A stretch of DNA of 8,110 nt from Clostridiales bacterium (GCA_012516225.1 JAAYWX010000218.1:1-8110); one strand, 5' to 3'. Positions 1-5,723 are shown, numbered from the stretch's first letter. Numbers and translations: made by a program. The notes: generated by a model not told the origin, from the letters alone.

Positions 1-229
1 ATATATAAGGAGAGGTATAAAGCCCGGTTCTAAGTCCGGCGCTTGTCAAAATGCTGGAAATCATGGCGGAGGTGGAGCCTTTCCCATTTGTACCGGCTAT
101 GTGCACAAAACGAAGCTTCTTTTGGGGGGTTCCCATTTTTGAAAGAAGTTCCCTGGTCCTGGAAAGCCCGGGCTTTGAACCCTGCCAGACTTTTTCATGT
201 ATAAAACTAATTGCTTCCTCAGCCGTCAA
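1..229 (-). CDS. folC: Folylpolyglutamate synthase / dihydrofolate synthase, N-terminal fragment
   Basis: This is the first 76 codons of a Mur-ligase-type enzyme; the rest lies beyond the left edge. FolC adds glutamate to folates (and in many bacteria also to dihydropteroate) in the cytoplasm, using ATP. Translating the minus strand from TTG at 229-227 gives a protein opening with MTAEEAISFIHE and continuing to FVHIAGTNGKGSTSAMI. The ATP-binding P-loop GTNGKGS is at residues 46-52, and LRTGLYTSPY follows at about 66-75; both are hallmarks of the family. The TTG start is chosen because an in-frame TAA lies nine codons upstream, no ATG or GTG intervenes, and GGAGG (242-238) sits 8 nt before it. 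FolC proteins commonly begin with a similar short acidic helix. The gene is transcribed away from the rpmG operon. A forward reading frame at 51-257 is only its shadow. Confidence 0.93.
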   Translation of the reverse strand, partial: MTAEEAISFIHEKVWQGSKPGLSRTRELLSKMGTPQKKLRFVHIAGTNGKGSTSAMISSILTSAGLRTGLYTSPYI

Positions 230-255
230 GCCTTTCGCCTCCGGTTTTTTAAATT

Positions 256-285
256 AGTATAGCATGTTAAAAAGAGTAAAAGCAA
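256..285 (-). promoter_or_regulatory. Sigma-A-type promoter of folC
   Basis: On the minus strand, TATACT (261-256) is preceded by TG plus one base, an extended -10 element. A weak -35 TTGCTT (285-280) lies 18 nt upstream. Transcription would start near 249, leaving a leader of about 20 nt containing the GGAGG ahead of the TTG start. The -35 match is only three of six bases, so the extended -10 must carry most of the recognition. Confidence 0.6.
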
Positions 286-425
286 TATGCAAACAATTAT
301 TGTAAGTATGACCGATTTTATAAGGGAATAATATTTGTTATGCCACAAAATAACGATTTTTTATTGTGATGTGGAAATGCGGCGGGCAGAATACAATTTT
401 ATAATAAATATTATGAAGAAAAATG
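286..425. other. AT-rich divergent intergenic region
   Basis: No gene is visible between the folC and rpmG promoters. The stretch contains an imperfect hairpin at 343-373: CCACA pairs with TGTGG outside, and AATAA pairs with TTATT inside. It also contains a short palindrome ATAATA-AA-TATTAT at 400-413. Neither is followed by a clear U-tract in the right place for a terminator. They may be protein-binding sites for divergent control or simply reflect the AT-rich composition. Confidence 0.35.
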
Positions 426-454
426 TTGACCTTGAGAGAAAGCTGTGTTACAAT
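426..454 (+). promoter_or_regulatory. Strong sigma-A promoter of the rpmG-secE-nusG-rplK-rplA operon
   Basis: TTGACC (426-431) and TACAAT (449-454) are separated by exactly 17 bp, and TG stands one base before the -10, making it extended. Transcription should begin near 461. The segment CTGTGTTACAATACAA (443-458) is repeated with one change in the rpmE promoter at 7591-7606. This suggests a shared promoter design for these two ribosomal protein genes. Confidence 0.85.
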
Positions 455-460
455 ACAAAT

Positions 461-575
461 TACCTGTCGGCGGAGAGGTTTTGTTTTTATGCGCGAAATT
501 TTTGCAGCGTATAATTCCGTTCCGGTCAGGGAGGCAGCGTGGCTGAAACGCCAAATAAAACAAGGAGGTGCCGAT
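461..575 (+). promoter_or_regulatory. rpmG leader with an alternative in-frame start
   Basis: About 115 nt separate the predicted transcription start from the rpmG start codon. A perfect AAGGAGGTG (562-570) sits 5 nt before ATG 576 and fixes the normal L33 start. A second ATG at 489-491, preceded by GGAGAGG (472-478) at 10 nt, is in the same frame as rpmG with no stop between. It would add 29 residues (beginning MREIFAAYNSV) to L33. No tRNA or known leader fold was recognised; the only hairpin noticed is a weak 4-bp GCGT/ACGC stem at about 537-551. Confidence 0.45.
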
Positions 576-725
576 ATGCGAGTAAAAGTTACTCTGAGAT
601 GCAATGAATGCAAGCAAAGGAACTATAATACTTTCAAGAACAAGAAGAATACGCCAGACCGTCTTGAAATGAGCAAGTATTGTCCTTTCTGCCGCAAGCA
701 TACAACGCATTCGGAAACAAAGTAG
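576..725 (+). CDS. rpmG: 50S ribosomal protein L33, zinc-ribbon type
   Basis: A 49-residue protein of the large ribosomal subunit, the usual length for L33. Two CxxC knuckles, Cys9/Cys12 (CNEC) and Cys36/Cys39 (CPFC), form the zinc ribbon of the C+ form. The segment RNYNTFKNKKNTPDRLEMSKY between them is typical of the family. The start at 576 is supported by the canonical AAGGAGGTG at 562-570 and by agreement with usual L33 N-termini (MRVKVTL). The reading frame stays open upstream to an alternative ATG at 489, which is treated as non-standard. It is the first gene of the operon; secE starts 25 nt after its TAG stop. In many Clostridia a tRNA-Trp gene lies between rpmG and secE, but there is no room for one here. 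Confidence 0.97.
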   Translation: MRVKVTLRCNECKQRNYNTFKNKKNTPDRLEMSKYCPFCRKHTTHSETK

Positions 726-750
726 GTTTTTTAAGAAAGGATGTGCTCAA

Positions 751-1023
751 ATGTCTAAAGCAAAGGATAACGCGCTTAAGAAGACTACAGAAGCAGTTAA
801 AAAACCGAACAACAGCGAAAAGAAAAGCGTGTCTGAGCGCTTTTCGCAGTGGTTTCGTGAACTGAAAAGCGAGCTTAAGAAAGTTGTATGGCCGACAAAG
901 GAACAGACTGTAAACAATACGGTTGTAGCGCTTGTTGTTACGTTCGCTTCCGCAATAGTCCTCTGGGGCTTTGACTCTCTTGCTAAACTCGGAGTTGAAG
1001 CGCTTATATCTTTAGTAGGTTAG
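751..1023 (+). CDS. secE: Preprotein translocase subunit SecE
   Basis: SecE clamps the SecY channel and is essential for Sec-dependent protein export across the cytoplasmic membrane. The 90-residue product has a charged, lysine-rich N-terminal part (residues 1-30), then an amphipathic helix with the SecE signature ELKKVVWPTKEQT (41-53). A single membrane helix follows at about 56-88. This is the short one-helix form usual in Gram-positives. AAAGGA (736-741) lies 9 nt before the ATG. The stop TAG at 1021-1023 is 4 nt from the nusG start, so the two are probably translationally coupled. Confidence 0.97.
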   Translation: MSKAKDNALKKTTEAVKKPNNSEKKSVSERFSQWFRELKSELKKVVWPTKEQTVNNTVVALVVTFASAIVLWGFDSLAKLGVEALISLVG

Positions 1024-1027
1024 TGCC

Positions 1028-1552
1028 ATGGCAGAAGAAGCATTATGGTATGTTGTCCACACATATTCCGGCTATGAAAACGCTGTCGCGGCAGCTATTC
1101 TGAAGGCTGCCGAAAATCGCAGGATGCAGGATCTCATTTTAGAGGTAAATATCCCAATGGAAACCGTTACGGAAATTACCGATTCCGGCGAAAAAACCGC
1201 CGAGCGGAAAGTTTATCCGGGATATGTTTTTGTTAAGATGATCATGACCGATGAGAGCTGGCATCTTGTCCGCAATGTGCGCGGCGTTACCGGTTTTGTA
1301 GGAAGCGATGGCAAAGCGATTCCGCTTTCTGAGCAGGAAATTTATGAGCTTGGCGTTGAGCGCCATGAAGTTGTTGAGGGCTTTAAAGTCGGTGATACCG
1401 TCAAGGTCGTAGACGGACCGCTTGACGGGTTCTTCGGAACCGTTGAGGAAGTGGATACCGGCAAAAACAGAGTCCGCGTCATTGTCTCCATGTTTGGAAG
1501 GGAGACGCCTGTTGATCTGGATTATTACCAGGTCGAATACGTTTCAGAATAA
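1028..1552 (+). CDS. nusG: Transcription termination/antitermination factor NusG
   Basis: A 174-residue NusG, the normal two-domain length. The NGN domain (about residues 5-110) binds the RNA polymerase clamp; WYVVHTYSGYENAV at 7-20, KVYPGYVFVKM at 61-71 and VRNVRGVTGFVG at 81-92 are its typical motifs. The C-terminal KOW domain (about 119-172) has GDTVKVVDGPLDGFFGTVEEV and contacts Rho, ribosomal protein S10 or other factors in the family. The ribosome binding site is poor (only GTAGGT-like bases inside the end of secE), and the start lies 4 nt after the secE stop. Translation therefore probably depends on coupling to secE. Confidence 0.97.
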   Translation: MAEEALWYVVHTYSGYENAVAAAILKAAENRRMQDLILEVNIPMETVTEITDSGEKTAERKVYPGYVFVKMIMTDESWHLVRNVRGVTGFVGSDGKAIPLSEQEIYELGVERHEVVEGFKVGDTVKVVDGPLDGFFGTVEEVDTGKNRVRVIVSMFGRETPVDLDYYQVEYVSE

Positions 1553-1569
1553 TTAGGAGGTGCACGAAA

Positions 1570-1998
1570 GTGGCACAGAAAGTTGTTGGTATAGTCAGAT
1601 TCCAGGTTCCCGCGGGCAAAGCGACACCGGCGCCTCCCGTAGGTCCTGCCCTTGGTCAGTACGGCGTCAATATAGGACAGTTTACCAAGGAATTTAACGA
1701 GCGTACTAAAAACGACATCGGCATGATGATTCCGGTCGTTATAACGGTTTATTCCGATCGTACGTTCTCATTTATTACAAAAACCCCCCCGACATCGCTT
1801 CTTATCAAAAAAGCTTGCGGTATTGAGCGTGCTTCCGGTGTTCCTCAGCGCGACAAGGTTGCAACTCTCAGCCGCGAGGATCTCCGCAAGATAGCGGAAA
1901 TAAAAATGCCGGATCTCAACTGCAGCGATATTGAAGCCGCTATGAGCATGGTTGCAGGAACCTGCCGCAGCATGGGCGTCAACGTTGCAAAGGCATAG
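1570..1998 (+). CDS. rplK: 50S ribosomal protein L11
   Basis: L11 forms the base of the GTPase-associated centre on 23S rRNA and is the thiostrepton-binding protein. The 142-residue product has the N-terminal proline-rich loop APPVGPALGQYGVNI (21-35). Its C-terminal rRNA-binding domain includes KTPPTSLLIKKACG (71-84) and IKMPDLNCSDIEAAMSMVAGT (111-131). Translation starts at GTG 1570, chosen because AGGAGGTG (1555-1562) lies 7 nt upstream and the N-terminus MAQKVVGIVRFQVPAGKA matches the family. The nusG stop is 17 nt upstream. The gene is followed by a 68-nt spacer holding a probable L1-binding hairpin. Confidence 0.98.
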   Translation: MAQKVVGIVRFQVPAGKATPAPPVGPALGQYGVNIGQFTKEFNERTKNDIGMMIPVVITVYSDRTFSFITKTPPTSLLIKKACGIERASGVPQRDKVATLSREDLRKIAEIKMPDLNCSDIEAAMSMVAGTCRSMGVNVAKA

Positions 1999-2014
1999 CA
2001 GAGGTTCCCTTTAC

Positions 2015-2044
2015 GTGGGAGGATAATTCCATCCGACGCACCAC
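2015..2044 (+). promoter_or_regulatory. Putative L1-binding autoregulatory RNA element before rplA
   Basis: The transcript can fold as GTGG (2015-2018) paired with CCAC (2041-2044) and GGAT (2021-2024) paired with ATCC (2031-2034). The inner loop is AATTCC, and the two stems are joined by an asymmetric internal loop, GA on the left and GACGCA on the right. As recalled from the known structure, the L1 site of 23S rRNA (helices 76-78) has GUGGGAGG on one side and CCGAC...ACCAC on the other. The same bases stand in the same order here. L1 is known to repress its own mRNA by binding such mimics. The element ends 6 nt before the AAGGAGG of rplA, a suitable place for blocking initiation. Confidence 0.7.
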
Positions 2045-2066
2045 ATTACAAGGAGGATAAACTAAA

Positions 2067-2762
2067 TTGTTTAGAGGCAAGAATTACAAAGAGAGCGCTA
2101 AGCTCATAGATAAACAGGCTCTTTATGATCCTATGGAAGCTTTTGACCTTGTTATTAAGGCTTCAAAAGCAAAGTTCGATGAAACTGTGGAACTGCATGT
2201 CAAGCTGGGTGTTGACTCCCGCCATGCTGATCAGCAGGTGCGTGGTGCCATAGTGCTCCCGCACGGCACAGGAAAAACCCGCAAAGTTCTCGTCTTTTGC
2301 AAGGAAGAGCGTCAGCAGGAAGCTTTGGATGCAGGTGCCGATTATGTCGGCGGTCAGGAAATGGTTGACAAGATTCAGAATGAAAACTTCTTTGATTATG
2401 ATGTCGTGGTAGCCACTCCAGATATGATGGGCGTTGTCGGCCGCTTGGGTAAAATTCTCGGCCCCAAAGGTTTGATGCCGACTCCGAAGGCCGGCACCGT
2501 TACACCCAACATTGCCCAGGCCGTCAAGGAAATTAAGGCCGGTAAGATTGAATACCGTTTGGACAAGACCAACATTATTCACTGCCCTATAGGCAAGGTC
2601 AGCTTTGGGCCGGAGAAGCTTAACGACAACTTTAACGCTCTTATAAGCGCAATAATCAAGGCAAAGCCGGCAGCGGCAAAAGGACAATATATTAAAAGCT
2701 GTGTCACTGCTTCCACCATGGGCCCCGGCATAAAGATTAATCAATCAAAGCTTATGCAATAA
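2067..2762 (+). CDS. rplA: 50S ribosomal protein L1
   Basis: L1 builds the mobile stalk at the ribosomal E site and in many bacteria is also a translational repressor of its own operon. The product has 231 residues, the usual length. Seen in it are FDETVELHVKLGVDSRHADQ (37-56), the L1 signature GRLGKILGPKGLMPTPKAGT (125-144), and the C-terminal STMGPGIKI (216-224). Translation begins at TTG 2067, supported by AAGGAGG (2050-2056) at 10 nt and by the N-terminus MFRGKNYKESAKLIDK, which matches the usual M-x-RGKKY pattern. The weak TTG start together with the hairpin just upstream fits feedback control by L1. The gene is the last of the operon: a strong terminator follows within 20 nt, and no rplJ or rplL comes after it. 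Confidence 0.98.
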   Translation: MFRGKNYKESAKLIDKQALYDPMEAFDLVIKASKAKFDETVELHVKLGVDSRHADQQVRGAIVLPHGTGKTRKVLVFCKEERQQEALDAGADYVGGQEMVDKIQNENFFDYDVVVATPDMMGVVGRLGKILGPKGLMPTPKAGTVTPNIAQAVKEIKAGKIEYRLDKTNIIHCPIGKVSFGPEKLNDNFNALISAIIKAKPAAAKGQYIKSCVTASTMGPGIKINQSKLMQ

Positions 2763-2780
2763 AAGCTATTATCCGGTTAT

Positions 2781-2814
2781 AAAAATCCCCGTTTAAATAA
2801 AACGGGGATTTTTT
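2781..2814 (+). terminator. Rho-independent terminator of the rpmG-rplA operon
   Basis: A perfect 14-bp stem (2781-2794 with 2800-2813) has the core ATCCCCGTTT/AAACGGGGAT, a five-base loop AAATA and a U-run at 2809-2814. The A-run on the left arm would also allow termination from the opposite direction. It lies about 20 nt after the rplA stop. Confidence 0.95.
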
Positions 2815-2822
2815 GTTTGTTG

Positions 2823-2868
2823 CATCAGAAAAATAGGACAATCTGACCGACATATAATTTTTCTGATG
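2823..2868. repeat. 12-bp perfect inverted repeat with 22-nt spacer
   Basis: CATCAGAAAAAT (2823-2834) is mirrored exactly by ATTTTTCTGATG (2857-2868). A TATAAT at 2853-2858 overlaps the right arm, but no acceptable -35 stands 16-18 nt before it. The stem is not followed by a U-tract, and a strong terminator already precedes it. It may be an operator for deoD, a hairpin in a longer leader, or a remnant of a small mobile repeat. The remainder of the 2815-3000 spacer shows only the deoD promoter and ribosome binding site. Confidence 0.5.
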
Positions 2869-2920
2869 ACGGGTCAAGATATTTAATGGGCAAAATATGA
2901 GCATTAACGCTGTTCTGCGC

Positions 2921-2949
2921 TTGAATAACGACGGATTGCGTGGTATTCT
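2921..2949 (+). promoter_or_regulatory. Probable promoter of deoD
   Basis: TTGAAT (2921-2926) and TATTCT (2944-2949) are 17 bp apart, and TG precedes the -10 by one base (extended -10). Transcription would begin near 2956, giving a 45-nt leader that contains AAGGAGG at 2986-2992. Each hexamer matches the consensus at four of six positions, so a moderate promoter is expected. Confidence 0.6.
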
Positions 2950-3000
2950 TTCATGGAAGGACATTTTTTCTTATATTGCTATTAAAAGGAGGAAAGAAAT

Positions 3001-3714
3001 ATGGCAACACCTCATAACAGTGCGGAAAAAGGTCAGATAGCTAAAACCGTCCTTATGCCGGGCGACCCGCTGAGGGCAAAATATATAGCAGAGAATTTCC
3101 TTGAAAATCCGGTGCTTGTAAATAATGTAAGGGGCGTACAGGGCTATACCGGTACAAAACAGGGGATTCCCGTAACCGTTATGGCGAGTGGCATGGGGAT
3201 TCCGTCAATAGGAATTTACAGTTATGAGCTTTACAATTTTTATGATGTTGAAAATATAATCCGCGTAGGCAGCGCAGGCGCACTTTCGGACGAACTTAGA
3301 CTTCGGGATATTGTTGCCGGAATGTCCGCTGGAACGGATTCGTCGTTTGTTAACAAATTCGGTGTACCCGGGACTCTTGCACCAACAGCAAGCTTTGAGC
3401 TTTTACGCCTTGCGGTTGAATGTGCCGAGGAGAAAAGGCTTAATATAAAAGTTGGCAGCATTCTTTCCAGCGACAATTTTTATAATGAGGACAAGAGCAT
3501 ACTCGACAAGTGGAAAAAAATGGGGGTGCTTGCCGTAGAAATGGAAGCGGCAGGATTATATCTTACGGCGGCGAGAGCGGGGAAACGCGCACTGTGCCTC
3601 TGCACTATTTCTGACCATATTTATAGGCCTGAAGAGCTGAGTCCGGAAGAAAGGCAGCTTGGATTTTCGGAGATGATAGGCCTTGCACTTGATGTTGCCG
3701 TAAAGATGGGATGA
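3001..3714 (+). CDS. deoD: Purine nucleoside phosphorylase, DeoD type
   Basis: Splits purine (deoxy)ribonucleosides with phosphate into the base and (deoxy)ribose-1-phosphate in nucleoside salvage; the family forms cytoplasmic hexamers. At 237 residues it has the usual length. Compared with the E. coli enzyme the numbering is shifted by one and all key residues are present: His5, Gly21 (in MPGDPLRAKYIAE), Arg25, Arg44, Arg88 and Ser91 (RVGSAG) for phosphate and ribose, Glu180-Met181-Glu182 (VEMEAAGLY) for the sugar, and Ser204-Asp205 (ISDH) with Arg218 for base protonation. The ATG follows AAGGAGG at 8 nt. The gene stands alone between its own promoter and a terminator. Its TGA stop shows that TGA is read as stop in this genome. 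Confidence 0.96.
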   Translation: MATPHNSAEKGQIAKTVLMPGDPLRAKYIAENFLENPVLVNNVRGVQGYTGTKQGIPVTVMASGMGIPSIGIYSYELYNFYDVENIIRVGSAGALSDELRLRDIVAGMSAGTDSSFVNKFGVPGTLAPTASFELLRLAVECAEEKRLNIKVGSILSSDNFYNEDKSILDKWKKMGVLAVEMEAAGLYLTAARAGKRALCLCTISDHIYRPEELSPEERQLGFSEMIGLALDVAVKMG

Positions 3715-3730
3715 GGAAAGAATTACAGAT

Positions 3731-3763
3731 GCCTGCTTTCATGGAAAGACGGCGGGCTTTTTT
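3731..3763 (+). terminator. Rho-independent terminator of deoD
   Basis: GCCTGC (3731-3736) pairs with GCGGGC (3752-3757), including one G-U pair. An inner stem TTTC/GAAA closes the loop, and six T residues follow at 3758-3763. It begins 16 nt after the deoD stop. Confidence 0.85.
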
Positions 3764-3776
3764 AAATCACTTTTGT

Positions 3777-3805
3777 TGGACATGGCCTTTATACGGCAGT
3801 ATAAT
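3777..3805 (+). promoter_or_regulatory. Promoter of the GT39 glycosyltransferase unit
   Basis: TGGACA (3777-3782) and a perfect TATAAT (3800-3805) are separated by 17 bp. Transcription would start near 3812, inside the right arm of the palindrome that surrounds the -10 box. The leader to the ATG at 3849 is therefore about 37 nt. Confidence 0.75.
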
Positions 3806-3818
3806 GCCGTATAAAGGC
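3785..3818. repeat. 34-bp perfect palindrome overlapping the promoter (candidate operator)
   Basis: GCCTTTATACGGCA (3785-3798) is exactly mirrored by TGCCGTATAAAGGC (3805-3818) around a six-base centre GTATAA. The centre supplies five of the six bases of the -10 box TATAAT. A transcript starting at the predicted +1 would contain only part of the right arm, so the symmetry serves DNA better than RNA. This is the arrangement expected of an operator for a dimeric repressor. The alternative is a terminator-like hairpin for read-through from deoD, but no U-tract follows. Confidence 0.7.
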
Positions 3819-3848
3819 AAATACTATGGCGGAAGCGGGTGAAGCAGA

Positions 3849-5723
3849 ATGAATATTTTTCCGATATTGTTTTTAATAGCGGCTATAGTTCTGGTTTTTG
3901 CTTTTTTTGCATCATATATCAGATTGTTTGCAAAAAGCAATCCGATAGCCGATGTTTTTGAAAAGGAAACAGCCGCATTGAGTTACCCGCGGCGGCGTTT
4001 TCCGATGGAAAAAACGGATATTCTGCCAATGGTTATTATAACTTTGGCGTATGCAGTGATTGCGTTCTGGGGTTTGGGGGACAAAAAAGCTCCGGAGAGT
4101 TTCTGCCGCTTTGCCGAAAAAGGACGCTACACCGTTATAGAGTTGCCAGAAGAAACGCCGATATCGCGGGTTATGTATTATTCGGGGCTTTATACCGGCA
4201 ACTATTTTCTTCAGTTCTCTCTGGACGGAGAGAATTATACGGACGAGTCCACGATGGAGCAGAAATATTCTGATATATTCAAATGGCATGAGGCAAAACT
4301 AAACAATATAAGCAAGCCCGTAAAGTTTATACGGATAATTTCGGATAACTGCCTTGAAATGGGTGAGCTGTGCCTCTATGACTGGACAGGGCGGCCGATT
4401 CCGCCTTCTGCAATGAAATACGATGCGGGCTGCGCACCGCTATTTGACGAGCAGGACAAGGTTCCGAATGAAGAAACATATATGAACAGCGCATATTTTG
4501 ATGAAATTTACCATGTCCGCACGGCAGACGAGCATATAAGAGGAATCAGACCCTATGAAAATACGCACCCGCCGCTTGGAAAGCTAATAATCAGCGTAGG
4601 AATACGGATTTTTGGGCTTAATCCTTTTGGGTGGCGTTTTATGGGGGTTCTGTTCGGTATCCTTATGCTTCCTCCGTTTTATATTTTTATAAAAAACCTT
4701 TTCGGCTCAACGGCAATATCGGCCTGCGGCACTCTTATCTTCGCATTTGATTTCATGCATTTTGTTCAGACGCGGATAGCCACCATAGATACTTACGGTG
4801 TCATATTTATAATCCTTATGTACTTTTTCATGTACCGGTATATAACTGCACCGAGGTATGACCCCTTTATGAAAAAACGGCAGGAAGTTTTGCCACTTTT
4901 TATGTCGGGCCTTTGTTTCGGGTTGGGAGCCGCATCCAAATGGACAGCAATATACGGAGGAGCGGGGCTTGCGGTAATTTGGATCCTATTCCGCATAGCA
5001 AGAGGAAGAGAGCTTGTTTTGTCCGGCCACAAAAAAGAGCACAGAAAAGAGCTTGCAGCGAATATTTTCCAATGTTTTGCGTTCTTTATAGTTATTCCGG
5101 GAATAATCTATTACGCAAGCTATTATCCTTACGGCAAGGCAGAAGGCCTGTCCGGATTTTCCATGTATTTTGATAAGGACTACGCCAAGATTGTCCTTGA
5201 CAATCAGATTTCCATGTTTAAGTACCACTCGGGAGTAACAGCTTCACACCCTTATTCATCGCGCTGGTACCAGTGGATAGTGGATGGAAGACCCATATTA
5301 TACTTCCTGCGCTCCTATCCGGATAATATCAAATCGGCGTTTGCAGCGTTCCTTAACCCGCTTGTATGCTGGGGAGGACTTCTTGCAATTTTTGCTATGG
5401 CATGGAAAACTGTCCGATTCAGAGATGAAAAAGCTATGTTTATCCTGTTGGGATATTTTGCTCAGCTTGTGCCATGGATGTTTATTACGCGTATAACATT
5501 TGAATATCACTATTTTCCCTGCCTTATATTCCTTGTTTTGGCTCTCTGCCATGTGTTCAATTCATTCAGGCTTAGAGATACAGGGTGGAAAAAGAAGGTT
5601 TATGGTGCTACTGCTGCCTGCCTGCTGCTTTTTATAGCGTTTTATCCGGTTCTGACAGGCGTTCCTGTTCCGAGAAGCTATACGGACCTGCTTGCATGGA
5701 TACCGGGCGCGTGGCCGTTTTAA
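3849..5723 (+). CDS. PMT-family (GT39) membrane glycosyltransferase with discoidin-like insert
   Basis: A 624-residue polytopic membrane protein of the protein O-mannosyltransferase superfamily. Members transfer a sugar from a polyprenyl-phosphate donor to an acceptor on the outer face of the membrane. Membrane helices are seen at about 3-27 and 57-76, then repeatedly from about 245 to 602. The catalytic Asp218-Glu219 pair lies in YFDEIYHVRTADEH (216-229), followed by HPPLGK (240-245), QTRIATIDTY (307-316), ASKWTAIY (362-369), HPYSSRWYQW (467-476) and YHYFP (553-557), all placed as in this family. Residues about 91-178, before the catalytic pair, read as a beta-rich module (YTGNYFLQFSLDGENY, KFIRI, GELCLYDW) resembling F5/8 type C domains. 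The acceptor, protein or glycan, cannot be told. The start is ATG 3849 with a modest GGGTGA 6 nt before it. The PHP gene follows 37 nt downstream. Confidence 0.88.
   Translation: MNIFPILFLIAAIVLVFAFFASYIRLFAKSNPIADVFEKETAALSYPRRRFPMEKTDILPMVIITLAYAVIAFWGLGDKKAPESFCRFAEKGRYTVIELPEETPISRVMYYSGLYTGNYFLQFSLDGENYTDESTMEQKYSDIFKWHEAKLNNISKPVKFIRIISDNCLEMGELCLYDWTGRPIPPSAMKYDAGCAPLFDEQDKVPNEETYMNSAYFDEIYHVRTADEHIRGIRPYENTHPPLGKLIISVGIRIFGLNPFGWRFMGVLFGILMLPPFYIFIKNLFGSTAISACGTLIFAFDFMHFVQTRIATIDTYGVIFIILMYFFMYRYITAPRYDPFMKKRQEVLPLFMSGLCFGLGAASKWTAIYGGAGLAVIWILFRIARGRELVLSGHKKEHRKELAANIFQCFAFFIVIPGIIYYASYYPYGKAEGLSGFSMYFDKDYAKIVLDNQISMFKYHSGVTASHPYSSRWYQWIVDGRPILYFLRSYPDNIKSAFAAFLNPLVCWGGLLAIFAMAWKTVRFRDEKAMFILLGYFAQLVPWMFITRITFEYHYFPCLIFLVLALCHVFNSFRLRDTGWKKKVYGATAACLLLFIAFYPVLTGVPVPRSYTDLLAWIPGAWPF

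Noticed and set aside
51..257. Forward reading frame of 68 codons at the left edge
   Set aside because: It is the shadow of folC on the minus strand, whose translation contains the P-loop GTNGKGS and a proper start.
726..750. tRNA gene between rpmG and secE, common in related bacteria
   Set aside because: The spacer is only 25 nt, and no T-loop motif occurs in this neighbourhood.
2163..2744. Long minus-strand frame of 193 codons opposite rplA
   Set aside because: Antisense to a fully recognisable L1 gene; the translation has no family features and no ribosome binding site of its own was considered convincing.
2752..2964. Minus-strand frame of 70 codons between rplA and deoD
   Set aside because: It crosses the operon terminator and the inverted repeat, and its translation is low in recognisable features.
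2869..3000. Possible purine riboswitch before deoD
   Set aside because: The conserved purine aptamer core was looked for and not found; only a promoter and a ribosome binding site are visible.
2897..3040. Small forward frame (MSINAVLRLNN...) running into the start of deoD
   Set aside because: No ribosome binding site precedes the ATG, it overlaps deoD out of frame, and it spans the probable deoD promoter.
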